A stretch of 64,000 nucleotides of DNA from Catenulispora sp. GP43 (lineage in GTDB: Bacteria; Actinomycetota; Actinomycetes; Streptomycetales; Catenulisporaceae): contig NZ_JBGCCT010000036.1 in assembly GCF_041260665.1 (NCBI RefSeq), forward strand, positions 61,385-125,384, written 5' to 3'. The notes beneath the pieces are model-generated. The model searched no databases, was not told where the DNA came from, and saw nothing but the letters and a program-made list of their open reading frames with translations. Positions within the stretch are counted from its first letter, which is position 1. Each line of letters begins with the position of its first letter. Shown in pieces: positions 43,502 to 55,329 of this stretch. Both the position numbers and the translations under genes were made by a program.

Positions 43502-45370
43502 TTGGCAGGCAGGCATCGGTCCTATGAGGGCCCCGACAACTCCGCCCGCGCCCGCGGCGGCAACTCCGGCGGCCGGGGCGGCAACTCCGGCGGATCGTCG
43601 TTCCCGACCGGGCTGGTCGCGATCGGTGCGGTCCTCGTGCTCGCCGCCGGCGGCGGGTACGTGTACTACACGAAGAAGCACGACACCACCGGCAGCGCGG
43701 CGGGCGCCCACACGCCCGCGGCGGCCGGCAGTTCCTGCGCGGCGCCCACCACGCTGAACGTGGACGCCAACCCCGACGTCTACACCGCGGTCAAGGCCGT
43801 CGCCGACGGCATGACGGACCCGTGCGTGCACGTCAACGTCACCAGCGCCGAGGCCTCGGCGGTGGAGTCGTTCCTGGCCGGCACCGCCAAGGGCGGCGAC
43901 GTCACCAGCGCCCCGGACGTCTGGATCCCGGACAGCAGCATGTGGATCGACGTGGCGCATGCCGGTGGCGTGAAGTCGCTGGCCGCCAACCCCACGCCGA
44001 TCGCGACCAGCCCGCTGGTGATCGGCATGCCCAAGCCGGTGGCCGACGCCAACGGCTGGCCGGGCAAGCCCTTCGGCTGGGCCGACCTGCTGGCCAACGT
44101 CAAGAGCAACAAGCTGCAGAGCGCGGTGCCCGATCCGACCACCTCGGGGCCGGGTCTGGCCGCGATCACCATGCTGCGCGCCGCGGTGCTGGGCCCGGCC
44201 GGGACCGACAAGGCCAAGCAGACCCAGGCGTTGCAGAACCTCACATTGGTCTACCGGGTGATGAGCACCGGGGTCTCCAGCTCCATGAGCGCCCTGCTGA
44301 CCAGCCTGCCGACCGACGGCGCGACCGCCGCCGGCTCCGGCGGCGTGGCGGCCTTCCCCGCCACCGAGCAGAAGATCGCGGCGTACAACACGGCCAGTCC
44401 GGCCACTCCGCTCGTGGCCCTGTATCCCTCGGATATGGGCACGATGATGATGGACTACCCGTACACCGTCAGCTCCAGCCTGGACGCCGCGCACGCCAAG
44501 GCCGCGGCCGACTTCCAGACCCTGCTGCACAGCCCCTCGGCCGTCAACACCCTGCAGAAGGCCGGGTTCCGCGACCCCAAGGGCGCCGCCGCCGGGATCC
44601 TCACCGCCGCCAACGGCGCCAACCCGGCCGTGCCGGCGCTGGCCCCGGCGGACAGCACGCACACCGCCGCCAGTGCCGCGCTGTCGGTGTGGAACGTGAC
44701 CAGCGAGCAGACCCGCGGCCTGGTGGTCATGGACGTCTCCGGCTCGATGGGGCTGACCGTGGACGGGCAGTTCGACCCGACCACCCACGCCCCGCTGACC
44801 CGGCTGCAGATCACCGCGGCCGCGTGCGTGGCCGGGCTGCCGCTGTTCGGCGACAGCTCCCAGCTGGGCCTGTGGACGTTCACCACCAAGGACGCGGCCG
44901 ACGGCGGCGGCACGGTGCACAACGAGCTGGTCCCGATGGGTCCGCTGTCGGCCCCGGTGGGCACGTCCCCGAGCCGGCGCCAGGCGCTGAACAACGCGCT
45001 GCAGCAGCTCAGCATCCAGCCGGGCAGCCGCAACGGCCTGTACGACACCATCCTGGACGCCTACAAGACCGTGCTGACCGGCTGGGCGCCGAACGAGTCC
45101 AACGCGATCGTGGTGTTCACCGACGGCAAGGACGACGGCCTGAACTCGATGAGCGCCGACCAGCTCATCACCAAGCTGAACGCGTTGAAGGCGGCCAACC
45201 CGAACCACCCGGTCCGGGTCATGATCGTGGCGCTGGGCAGCGGCGTGGACCTCACGACGCTGTCGCGGATCACCGCGGCCGCCAACGGCCAGGCCCTGCA
45301 CGCCGACACCCCGGCCGACATCGGCTCCGCGGTGATCGCCGGCTTCGCGGGCCGGCTGAACGACCAGTAG
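43502..45370 (+). CDS. Membrane-anchored solute-binding domain fused to VWA domain
   Basis: 622 residues. A Gly/Asn/Ser-rich cytoplasmic head and one membrane helix (about 35-57) are followed by an extracytoplasmic periplasmic-binding-protein-like domain (NVDANPDVYTAVKAVADGM, SAPDVWIPDSSMWIDVA, NPTPIATSPLVIGMPKPVA) and a C-terminal VWA domain with an intact MIDAS: MDVSGSMG (DxSxS), VFTDGKDDG and the mid-domain Thr region. TTG start at 43502. Extracellular Mg-dependent adhesion or assembly is implied; the ligand is unknown. Confidence 0.87.
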   Translation: MAGRHRSYEGPDNSARARGGNSGGRGGNSGGSSFPTGLVAIGAVLVLAAGGGYVYYTKKHDTTGSAAGAHTPAAAGSSCAAPTTLNVDANPDVYTAVKAVADGMTDPCVHVNVTSAEASAVESFLAGTAKGGDVTSAPDVWIPDSSMWIDVAHAGGVKSLAANPTPIATSPLVIGMPKPVADANGWPGKPFGWADLLANVKSNKLQSAVPDPTTSGPGLAAITMLRAAVLGPAGTDKAKQTQALQNLTLVYRVMSTGVSSSMSALLTSLPTDGATAAGSGGVAAFPATEQKIAAYNTASPATPLVALYPSDMGTMMMDYPYTVSSSLDAAHAKAAADFQTLLHSPSAVNTLQKAGFRDPKGAAAGILTAANGANPAVPALAPADSTHTAASAALSVWNVTSEQTRGLVVMDVSGSMGLTVDGQFDPTTHAPLTRLQITAAACVAGLPLFGDSSQLGLWTFTTKDAADGGGTVHNELVPMGPLSAPVGTSPSRRQALNNALQQLSIQPGSRNGLYDTILDAYKTVLTGWAPNESNAIVVFTDGKDDGLNSMSADQLITKLNALKAANPNHPVRVMIVALGSGVDLTTLSRITAAANGQALHADTPADIGSAVIAGFAGRLNDQ

Positions 45371-45391
45371 TCAGACTGTCCGACCGGTGAC

Positions 45392-45419
45392 CGGACGGCC
45401 ACCCGAGCGTGGCCGTCCG
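45392..45419 (+). terminator. Hairpin terminator
   Basis: An 11-bp stem (45392-45402 with 45409-45419), flanked by further GTGA/TCAC pairing, 22 bp after the VWA gene. Confidence 0.7.
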
Positions 45420-45436
45420 ATCACTCCGAGATCCCC

Positions 45437-45457
45437 CTTAGGGAAGCCGTCCCTAAG
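45437..45457. promoter_or_regulatory. Palindrome CTTAGGGA-AGCCG-TCCCTAAG
   Basis: Perfect 8-bp arms separated by 5 bp, in the gap before the DUF5999 gene and just beyond the terminator. Either an operator or a second hairpin. Confidence 0.45.
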
Positions 45458-45518
45458 AGCAAACAACTACACCCGGAAAGCTCAAGCAGAGCTCAGCGCG
45501 ACGAACCGCTGACACCCC

Positions 45519-45605
45519 GGTCACGTCTAGTCAGTAGTGACTATGTGACCGGCTCCGGACGCCACACCAGAGCACTACATTCCCCGAATGCCCGAGTCAC
45601 GTGAC
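45519..45605. promoter_or_regulatory. Cluster of GTCAC/GTGAC palindromes
   Basis: A 32-bp dyad (45519-45550) has outer arms GGTCAC/GTGACC and inner arms TAGTCA/TGACTA. A perfect GTCACGTGAC lies at 45596-45605. Both lie upstream of the DUF5999 gene at 45716 and look like binding sites for a dimeric regulator. Confidence 0.5.
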
Positions 45606-45715
45606 CGGATTTCCCTGCGCAGTGGCGTGTGACGCGCGACACTAGGGAGCACTGGTTCAGACCACACAACGGCGACCCGACCGAAAGGCCGCCCCGAGAA
45701 CGAAGAAGTACGACC

Positions 45716-45949
45716 ATGACGACGATGACCGCCACCCGCCCCGGCTCCGGGCACGCATGCCACCACCACCCGTGCTGCCCGGGCGCGGCCGAACCCGATC
45801 GCGATGCCGCGCTGGTCGTGGTCGCGCACCCCGAGCAGGGGTGGTCGCTGCTGTGCAACGGGATCGTGCTGTTCGACGACACCGGCGAGCTGCTGCCCGA
45901 CGGCCAGGCGATCGCGCCGCACCGGCCGACCGACCGCAGCGCGGCCTGA
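45716..45949 (+). CDS. DUF5999 small Cys/His protein
   Basis: 77 residues. The N-terminal HACHHHPCCPG gives several Cys and His in a metal-site-like cluster, then AALVVVAHPEQGWSLLCNGIVLFDDTGELLPDGQAIAPHRP is the family core. DUF5999 is a small protein restricted to actinomycetes, function unknown. Zn or Fe binding is inference. ATG at 45716. The upstream 250 bp are rich in palindromes, suggesting tight control. Confidence 0.9.
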   Translation: MTTMTATRPGSGHACHHHPCCPGAAEPDRDAALVVVAHPEQGWSLLCNGIVLFDDTGELLPDGQAIAPHRPTDRSAA

Positions 45950-46003
45950 GGCCCTCAGAACGCTTTGGGACGCACGGCAGATCGCCAAACCATCGGTGAC
46001 ATC

Positions 46004-46026
46004 CGGGTCCGGCCATACCGGACCCG
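46004..46026 (+). terminator. Hairpin terminator
   Basis: CGGGTCCGG (46004-46012) pairs with CCGGACCCG (46018-46026), 55 bp after the DUF5999 gene. Confidence 0.6.
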
Positions 46027-46087
46027 CACAGCCCCCGACGGAGATGACGCACCCTTGAAACAGCGAATGACTTCTTAGGCAGTCCGG

Positions 46088-46834
46088 CTACTCCAGCGCC
46101 GCCTCGAGAACCGCGCGATGCCGTTCGATGAAGGCGATGTTCCGCAGGTAGTAGCTGTCATGCCCCTCGGCGACATGCCGGGAGAACGCCGGATGACCGG
46201 CCGCGGCCTGACTGCGCATGAACCCGACCAGGTGCTCCAGCCGGGCGACCACCGTGTCGATCAACACGGCCCGATCCGGCTCGCCCAGGCCGTAGGCGTC
46301 CCCGAACAGCGCCAGGCGCCGGGCCTGCTCGCCGGCGTCCGCGCCCTCCTCGACGAGCTGGACGAAGCGGTAGGCCGCGTAGGCCACATCCCACACCCGC
46401 GAGGCCGGATGCGCCGTGTCGAAGTCGATCAGCGCCACCGGAAGACCTTCGTGGAAGACCGTGTTGTACGGTGCCACGTCGCCGTGGCAGACCACTTCGA
46501 ACGGCTCCCGGGGCTCGAAGTACCACGCGGCTCCGGGCGGCGGGACGAAGTCGGCCGTCGCGTCATGCAGGCCGCGCAGCAGGACCGCCATGGCGGCCAG
46601 GGCCTCGTCGGAGACCACGAGCTCGGATCCGGGGACGTCCCCGGCCACGAAGTCGAGCACTTCCCGGCCCTCGGCGTCGAAGCCGTGAGTCCGCGGCGCC
46701 CCGGTGAAGCCCTTCGCCGCAAGGTGGTCCAGCACCGCGTGGACGGACGGTGTCCACTCCCCCGCCGGCCGGTGCACGCGGTCGCCGATCCGCACGACCG
46801 TGTTGACTCCGCCGGCCATCGCCTCGTCGCTCAT
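46088..46834 (-). CDS. Aminoglycoside-phosphotransferase-fold kinase
   Basis: 248 residues. The catalytic loop is VVCHGDVAPYN (HxDxxxxN) and the metal site LIDFDTAHP. The N-lobe is short (VNTVVRIGDRVHRPAGEW). The APH fold covers antibiotic phosphotransferases and small-molecule kinases; the substrate is not readable. ATG at 46834; ribosome-binding site weak. It is divergent from the MFS gene at 47014. Confidence 0.88.
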   Translation of the reverse strand: MSDEAMAGGVNTVVRIGDRVHRPAGEWTPSVHAVLDHLAAKGFTGAPRTHGFDAEGREVLDFVAGDVPGSELVVSDEALAAMAVLLRGLHDATADFVPPPGAAWYFEPREPFEVVCHGDVAPYNTVFHEGLPVALIDFDTAHPASRVWDVAYAAYRFVQLVEEGADAGEQARRLALFGDAYGLGEPDRAVLIDTVVARLEHLVGFMRSQAAAGHPAFSRHVAEGHDSYYLRNIAFIERHRAVLEAALE

Positions 46835-47013
46835 CACAAGATCGTTGCATGAGTTCGTTCACTGAGTGGCCCCCGTGATCCGGCTCCACTACGATCACCA
46901 TCGTGTTCCACACCTCTCGTGCGTAAGGACCCACGTCGACCGCCTCGGCCACCGGCCGTGCCGCGGTCCGTCGGTGTCCCCTGCACGTGATCCCACGGTG
47001 AGGAACAACTCCC

Positions 47014-48288
47014 ATGTCTTCGTACCTGGCGGTACTCCGCCTGCCCTTCGCCGCGCGCACTTTCGCCACGGCTCTCATCGGGCGCCTGTCCTACGGCACG
47101 GTCGTCCTGTCCATGACGCTCGCCCTGGCCTCCGGCCGCGGCTCGGTCAGCCGCGCCGGCGAGGTGGTCGCGGTGTTCGCGCTGTCCGTGGCCGCCTTGG
47201 CGCCGGTGCGCGCCCGGCTGATCGACAGCCGCGGCATCCGCCGTGTCCTGCTGCCCCTCGCGCTGTCCTACGCGGCCGCCTTGGCGGGCCTGGCGGCGGC
47301 CACCTGGCGCCCCGGCGCACCGCTGTGGCTGCTGGAGGGCCTGGCCCTGGCCGCCGGGGCCACCGCTCCCCCGCTCGGCCCGACGATGCGCACGCTCTGG
47401 CGCACGATGTGCGGCCCGGACCAGGCGCTGATGCAGCGCGCGTTCAGCCTGGACACCGTCGCCGAGGAGGTCATCGGCATCAGCGGCCCGCTGCTGGTCG
47501 GGCTGCTGATCCTGGTCGCGAACCCGGCCCTGGGCGTGCTGCTCAGCGCGGCCCTGGTCGCGGTCGGCACGGTGGCGATGATGACGTCCCCGGTGATCAG
47601 TACGGTCACCGTCACCGCCGCGCGGACCGCCAAGGCGCCCGCGACCGCCGAGCACGGCCAGAAGGCCCGCCGGACCGGCTCGGGACGCACCCTGTCCCGC
47701 ATCCTGGACCCGCTGTCCGCCGCCGCCGGCGTGGGCATCGGTCTGGGCGCGCAGAGCCTGGCGATCGTGGCCTTCGCGATACACCACCACCAGCCCTCCG
47801 CGATCGCCTGGGCCGACGCGGGAATGTCGGCCGGGAGCATCCTCGGCGGCCTCGCCTACGGCGCGGTGAGCTGGCGCGTCCCCAGCCGCACCCGGCTGCC
47901 GCTGCTGACGGCCGCCCTGGGCCTGAGCATCGCGACGGCGGGGCTGGCCCCGAACATCTGGGTCCTGACCGCCATCGCCACCGCCTCGGGCGTGTTCGTC
48001 TCGCCTCTGATGACCTGCGCCTACCTCGTCGCCGACGAACTCGCCGACGAGCGGTCCCGGACCAGCGCCGGCATGTGGGTCAACAACGCCTTCAACGCCG
48101 GCTCCTCCAGCGGCTACGCGGCGATGGGCCCGGCGCTGGCGCGGCTGCCCCTGGCCTGGTGCTTCACCATCGCCGCCGCACCGGTCCTGCTCGGCGCCGG
48201 GGTCGCGCAGGCTTGGCGCCGTACGCATACCGGCCAACGGCAGGAGCAGCCCACCACCGAAACCATGCCCGAGGCGGTCGCTGTCTAA
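47014..48288 (+). CDS. MFS transporter
   Basis: 424 residues with about 12 membrane helices, beginning MSSYLAVLRLPFAARTFATALIGRLSYGTVVLSMTLA. A positively charged loop at DSRGIRRVLLPLA replaces the usual motif A. GAGGAACAACTCCC precedes the ATG. The substrate is unknown. A perfect hairpin follows the gene. Confidence 0.9.
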   Translation: MSSYLAVLRLPFAARTFATALIGRLSYGTVVLSMTLALASGRGSVSRAGEVVAVFALSVAALAPVRARLIDSRGIRRVLLPLALSYAAALAGLAAATWRPGAPLWLLEGLALAAGATAPPLGPTMRTLWRTMCGPDQALMQRAFSLDTVAEEVIGISGPLLVGLLILVANPALGVLLSAALVAVGTVAMMTSPVISTVTVTAARTAKAPATAEHGQKARRTGSGRTLSRILDPLSAAAGVGIGLGAQSLAIVAFAIHHHQPSAIAWADAGMSAGSILGGLAYGAVSWRVPSRTRLPLLTAALGLSIATAGLAPNIWVLTAIATASGVFVSPLMTCAYLVADELADERSRTSAGMWVNNAFNAGSSSGYAAMGPALARLPLAWCFTIAAAPVLLGAGVAQAWRRTHTGQRQEQPTTETMPEAVAV

Positions 48289-48312
48289 GGATCTCGCTCG
48301 CGAAAGACGAAG

Positions 48313-48346
48313 CGCCCCGCAGACCACGAACTCGGTCTGCGGGGCG
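48313..48346. terminator. Bidirectional hairpin terminator
   Basis: A perfect 13-bp stem (48313-48325 with 48334-48346), 8-nt loop, between the convergent MFS and gcvP genes. Confidence 0.8.
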
Positions 48347-48371
48347 TCCGCCTAAGCACCAACGGCGACTG

Positions 48372-51386
<3,015 letters not shown>

Positions 51387-51460
51387 TGTTGTGGCCTCTC
51401 AGGCGGACGCTCTTAGACGTCGGGTGGTGGATTCGCGCCTCCCGCGGATCCGTCCTCCCC

Positions 51461-51642
51461 CTCTGTCGTGGAACCTGAGAGTTTCACCGCGGGCGGGGTC
51501 CGAACGACCCGCGGCTTACACCTTCGGTGAGGGCTCCGCCGCAGCTCGGCCCTGCTTTCCAGAGTTGCCTGCCCGAACGGTCCTTTTGCCTGAGAGTTTC
51601 CGGGGAGGGTTGCTCCTTCGGCGCCCACGAGGGGTCTCTCCC
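51461..51642 (-). promoter_or_regulatory. Tandem glycine riboswitch upstream of gcvP
   Basis: On the minus strand two glycine aptamers follow each other. Aptamer 1 (51642 to about 51571) opens GGGAGAGACCCC and has GCCGAAGGAGCAA and the conserved GAAACTCTCAGG. Aptamer 2 (about 51570 to 51461) has CTCTGGAAAGCAGGG, CACCGAAGGTGTAAG and again GAAACTCTCAGG, with CTCTG/CAGAG closing its P1. The tandem order and conserved cores match the known gcvT element. It normally activates glycine-cleavage genes on binding glycine. Confidence 0.92.
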
Positions 51643-51744
51643 GTTCGAGGTAGACGGCACTTACGACGGTATCAGCGCCACCACCGCCTGTTCTAATCCC
51701 ATTAACCGTTTGCCCCAGCCCGGCGCCGATGGTGGGCTGACCCG

Positions 51745-52545
51745 GTGACCTCCCCCACCACCGACAAGGACCTGCTCGCAACCTTCGACCTGCGCATGCG
51801 CGCCGAGGCCGAACCCGACGAGCCCGGCGCCCGCATCGAACCCGCCGACGGCGTCCTGCGCCAGGTCGGCGCCCTGCCCACGGACTGGCACGGCGTCATC
51901 CACTCCGCCTTGGACGCCGCCACCGCCGACGCCGCGATCCAGGCGCAGATCGCCTACTTCCGCACCCTGGGCGCCGACTTCGAGTGGAAGCACTACAAGC
52001 ACGACGAACCGGCCGATCTCGGCGAGCGCCTGCTCGCCGCCGGCTTCCAAGCGGACGATCCGGAGACGCTGTTCGTGGCGGAGATCACACAGCTGTCGGG
52101 CGCCGGCCTGTCCGAATCCCTGCCCGAGGGCGTCTCCCTGCGACCGGTGACCACCGAAGCCGACGCCGATCTGGTCGCCGAAGCCGCCGACGCGGCCTTC
52201 GGCGGCGGAGGCGACCGGGCCCGCGCCCGGGTCCTGGCCCGCCTGGCCGCCGACCCCGAAACGGTCTGGACCTGGCTCGCGATGGCCGGCGACCGTCCGG
52301 TGAGCGCGGCCCGCATGCTGGTCCACCCCGGCACCGGCTTCGCCAGCCTGTGGGGCGGCGGCACCGCCCCGGAGTGGCGCGGGCGCGGGATCTACCGCGC
52401 GCTGGTGGCGCGGCGGATGCGGGTGGCGACGGAGCTGGGGTGCCAGTACTTGCAGGTGGACGCTTCGGACATGAGCCGGCCGATTCTGGAGCGGCTGGGG
52501 TTCCGGGCTTTGAGCGTGACGACGCCGTACGAGTACCAGTTCTGA
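51745..52545 (+). CDS. GNAT acetyltransferase, two-domain
   Basis: 266 residues. The first half is a degenerate GNAT-like region (DWHGVIHSALDAATADAAIQAQIAYFRTLGADFEWKHYKHDEP, then LGERLLAAGFQADDPETLFV), the second a canonical GNAT with FASLWGGGTAPEWRGRGIYRALVARRMRVA, where RGRGIY is the acetyl-CoA loop, and LERLGFRA. GTG start at 51745. The intergenic DNA between gcvP and this gene is the riboswitch leader. Substrate unknown. Confidence 0.85.
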   Translation: MTSPTTDKDLLATFDLRMRAEAEPDEPGARIEPADGVLRQVGALPTDWHGVIHSALDAATADAAIQAQIAYFRTLGADFEWKHYKHDEPADLGERLLAAGFQADDPETLFVAEITQLSGAGLSESLPEGVSLRPVTTEADADLVAEAADAAFGGGGDRARARVLARLAADPETVWTWLAMAGDRPVSAARMLVHPGTGFASLWGGGTAPEWRGRGIYRALVARRMRVATELGCQYLQVDASDMSRPILERLGFRALSVTTPYEYQF

Positions 52546-52591
52546 TGCGGGGGCCTCGCCCCAGCCTGCCGGCCGTCCAGCCACCCGGGCG

Positions 52592-53416
52592 TCAGTAGAA
52601 GTCAGGGTCCGCCGGCACCTGCGGCACAGCCACCCCGTTCACCCGTCCTCCGGCCGGCATGTCGCCCTCCTCGTCCGCAGCCGGCGACTGCGGCTTGGGC
52701 CGCGCCTCCAGCCTCGGGTAGTGGCGCGCGCCGGGGCCGGCGCGCCCGACCTGCCCGGTCGGCTGCACGGCGGGGACACGCTGCTTGAGCAGCAGCGACA
52801 TGACCATGCGGTCCTCGCCGGGGCCGAGGTGGTTGCGCCGCTCACCGGTGTCGATGAAGCCGAAGTTCTCGTACAGCCGCCGGGCGACCTTGTTGGTCGA
52901 CTTCACCAGTAGCCGGATCACGTTCATGTCGGAGTCGTAGAGGCGGTCGATGGTCGCCTGGAGCAGGACCGTGCCCCACCCCCGGTGCTGCCGCTCGGGA
53001 TGGATCGCCATCCCGAGGATCCACCCGACGTGCGGATCCTCACCCCGGGCGTTGACCGAGTGCCCCCACACCCCTTCCTCGTCCTCGGCCAGGAGCCAGA
53101 ACCCGCCGGAGGGGTCGTAGATCACGTCGAGCGCACTGCGCGTGAGGCTATTGGTCCCGAACGCGGTGGCCTCCAGTTCGGCGATCGCCGCTATGTCGTT
53201 CTTCAGGACACCGCGAAGCCGCGGAGGCACATCCTCACTCACGAAGTCTCCTCCAGGAGCCAGCACCGGTCGCCAGACGATCTCTCCTTCCTCCGGGTGT
53301 ACCCGGTACGGGTAGGCCGAAAGCACCGGGCTGGGCCGGACTGGCGCGGAGTCGGGGGACGTTTGAGGGCTTCGCGGGGCATCGTGCGCCTTTTTCACGT
53401 CCTGATCAGGTTTCAA
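52592..53416 (-). CDS. GNAT acetyltransferase at the end of the minus-strand operon
   Basis: 274 residues. After a Pro/Ser-rich head, the GNAT domain has VLKNDIAAIAELEATAFG and the acetyl-CoA loop IHPERQHRGWGTVLLQATIDRLYD with STNKVARRLYENFGF near the end. A low-complexity tail follows. The TTG start at 53416 overlaps the stop of the SCO2521-like gene by 11 bp, so it belongs to that operon. Either a modifier of the system's components or a RimI-like enzyme; substrate unknown. Confidence 0.85.
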   Translation of the reverse strand: MKPDQDVKKAHDAPRSPQTSPDSAPVRPSPVLSAYPYRVHPEEGEIVWRPVLAPGGDFVSEDVPPRLRGVLKNDIAAIAELEATAFGTNSLTRSALDVIYDPSGGFWLLAEDEEGVWGHSVNARGEDPHVGWILGMAIHPERQHRGWGTVLLQATIDRLYDSDMNVIRLLVKSTNKVARRLYENFGFIDTGERRNHLGPGEDRMVMSLLLKQRVPAVQPTGQVGRAGPGARHYPRLEARPKPQSPAADEEGDMPAGGRVNGVAVPQVPADPDFY

Positions 53417-54371
53417 GATGCAGGACCTCTTCGATCATCTTTCGTGTCAACAGCGACACCTTGTCCCGTACCCGGGTCAAAGTGGACTGCCATTCCCACG
53501 TCAGTTGCGTCTCCTTCTCCAGCTCCTGCCAGAACCCGCGCATCTGGTCGGGCAAGTGCGCCGTCGGGTTCCAGAGGTGGCCGAGGTAGGTCAACGCCGG
53601 GTCGAGCTCGTCCTCGGGCCGACGTCCGCTGTGGGCCCGGGTGGAGCGGTCGAAGGCGTTCTTGAGGGCAGCCAGGAGCCAGTCATGCAGAGCCAGGATT
53701 TCGCAGAATTCGACGAACTGCGGCACCAACAACGCCGGCGTGGCTATGCGGACCCGCGCTAACCCGTCCTCGCATGCTTCAACCAGGACATAGGGCTTGG
53801 CGTCTTCCTGGATATGCACCGCCCACAGCAAGCGACCGGTCTGGGTGCGTAGGCGTGCCTGATGGTCGATCTGGGGAACCCGGTCCAGCAGCGACATCAC
53901 ATAGGAGCTGGTCTTCCCCAAGTCCAGAACAGCGCGGTCCGTCCTGGCCTCCAAGAACCCTCTCACGAGTCTTGCGGGGTCTGCCTTGTTGATGACCTCG
54001 CCGAGACCGGGCCGCGCCGCGTAGTACATCCAAGGAAGCCGCCTCTTGGTGTTGTCCAGCACGACGCCCATGCTCGCCGAGCCCTGAAGCACGTGGCCGG
54101 CTGTGAGAACGGCCCGGCCGCGCGCCGTCCCGATCACCCTTGGCTGGGCACCGGTATCCACGGCCAGACGGCAGTCCAGACCGAAGAACAGGTCCGGCGA
54201 TACGACCTGCTCGACCGGATGCCGGCGCCAGGACGCCCCGACACCGGGCAGCAGCGCCAGCGCCTGACGAGCCGCCGCCAACGCAAGCGGCTCCGAGGTG
54301 TTGAGCAGGCCGGTTGTCACCGCCCCGAGGACGACCTGCGGTTGATCCGTCGGATCAGCGGGCCGCACCAT
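53406..54371 (-). CDS. SCO2521-like protein, minus-strand operon
   Basis: 321 residues. It shares with its plus-strand paralogue (62097-63098) a start region LGAVTTGLLNTSE, VSPDLFFGLDCRL (paralogue VSPEQVTGVDCRL), GHVLQGSA (GRILQGTA), EDAKPYVLVEA (KDAKPTVGIAK) and FCEILALHDWLLAALKNAF (FCEEFALHEWLLTTVQDVI). No known catalytic motif. These resemble the uncharacterised Streptomyces SCO2521 family. The ATG at 54371 overlaps the previous stop by one base (TGATG). Soluble, function unknown. Confidence 0.85.
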   Translation of the reverse strand: MVRPADPTDQPQVVLGAVTTGLLNTSEPLALAAARQALALLPGVGASWRRHPVEQVVSPDLFFGLDCRLAVDTGAQPRVIGTARGRAVLTAGHVLQGSASMGVVLDNTKRRLPWMYYAARPGLGEVINKADPARLVRGFLEARTDRAVLDLGKTSSYVMSLLDRVPQIDHQARLRTQTGRLLWAVHIQEDAKPYVLVEACEDGLARVRIATPALLVPQFVEFCEILALHDWLLAALKNAFDRSTRAHSGRRPEDELDPALTYLGHLWNPTAHLPDQMRGFWQELEKETQLTWEWQSTLTRVRDKVSLLTRKMIEEVLHLET

Positions 54372-55327
54372 CAGCTTTCGCCCGGGAGGAAGTGGTAGCT
54401 GAGGCGGTCGGCGGCGTTTCGCGGAAGCCGGATGTTCTCGTCCGCCGCCCGCAGACCGATCGACTCCACGACCGGCGCGTCGAGCATGACGTGATCGATG
54501 ATGGTCTGGACCGTGTGCGCGATCGGCAGGAAGCGTGCCGGCAAGATGCTCACCGAGCGATAGGCGTAAAACGGCTCGGCGCGCGGGTTGGCCCTGATGA
54601 TGTCAGGGAGATCGCTCCACTGCGCACACCGCCTACCGTCCCAGTCCGTGACCTCGAGTGCCGGTGCGCCGTCCTCGCGCAGCAAACCGAGCCGGACCAG
54701 CTGCCACACGGCGGACAGAAACGGGCTCGAATACCGGCGGTGGCTCAGGATCTCCTCCTCGTTCGCACCCGGCTCGGCGTGACCATGCCAGAGCTCAATG
54801 TCCAGGAAGATCGAGTGGCTGCGCCCGCCGTACTCCAGCGCGGGCTCCCACACACGCTCCTGCATGACGCCGAGAACAGCTGCGTCGCGCGGCGGTCTGC
54901 CGTTGGCCAGCCACCCCGATCGAGCGGTCGGTGGACGCCCGCCATTGGAACGCTCGGGCTCCGGTTCTTCCAGGATGCGCCGAGTGACGAGTTCAGCTGT
55001 CCAGAAGCCATCCGAGCGCCGCACAAAGGCGGACTCTCTGGCGACGTAGTCGATGGTGACACCGGCTTCCGCCGCCAGGCGCACCAGCTTCTCGATGACC
55101 GTCGGGGCGTCGGACCGGCGTGAGAAGTAGTCGTCGAGGAGGAAACAGGTGCTGACCCGCGGGGTCTCGTCACCGCTGATCGCCGAGGCCCTGGCCGCGT
55201 CCAGCCAGGGCCTGATCCGCTCGAATTGGGCGCGTATCGACTCTTCGCCGTTCTCGAAATCTCCCATGTAGAGGTGGCCGACCTCGACCGACAGATGTGA
55301 CAGCGGCAGGTTCTTCACAGAAGCCAC
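54371..55327 (-). CDS. SCO2522-like protein, minus-strand operon
   Basis: 318 residues. Conserved with the plus-strand paralogue (61088-62125): LPLSHLSVEVGHLYMGDF, VSTCFLLDDY, GVTIDYVARES, RPPTARSGWLANG, SIFLDIELW and SAVWQLVRLGLL. The Asp-rich STCFL-x-DDY and FLDIELW strands look like a catalytic or ligand site but match no family I know. GTG at 55327, two bases after the SCO2523-like stop, with AAGGA upstream. Resembles the SCO2522 family; function unknown. Confidence 0.85.
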   Translation of the reverse strand: MASVKNLPLSHLSVEVGHLYMGDFENGEESIRAQFERIRPWLDAARASAISGDETPRVSTCFLLDDYFSRRSDAPTVIEKLVRLAAEAGVTIDYVARESAFVRRSDGFWTAELVTRRILEEPEPERSNGGRPPTARSGWLANGRPPRDAAVLGVMQERVWEPALEYGGRSHSIFLDIELWHGHAEPGANEEEILSHRRYSSPFLSAVWQLVRLGLLREDGAPALEVTDWDGRRCAQWSDLPDIIRANPRAEPFYAYRSVSILPARFLPIAHTVQTIIDHVMLDAPVVESIGLRAADENIRLPRNAADRLSYHFLPGES

Positions 55328-55329
55328 TG

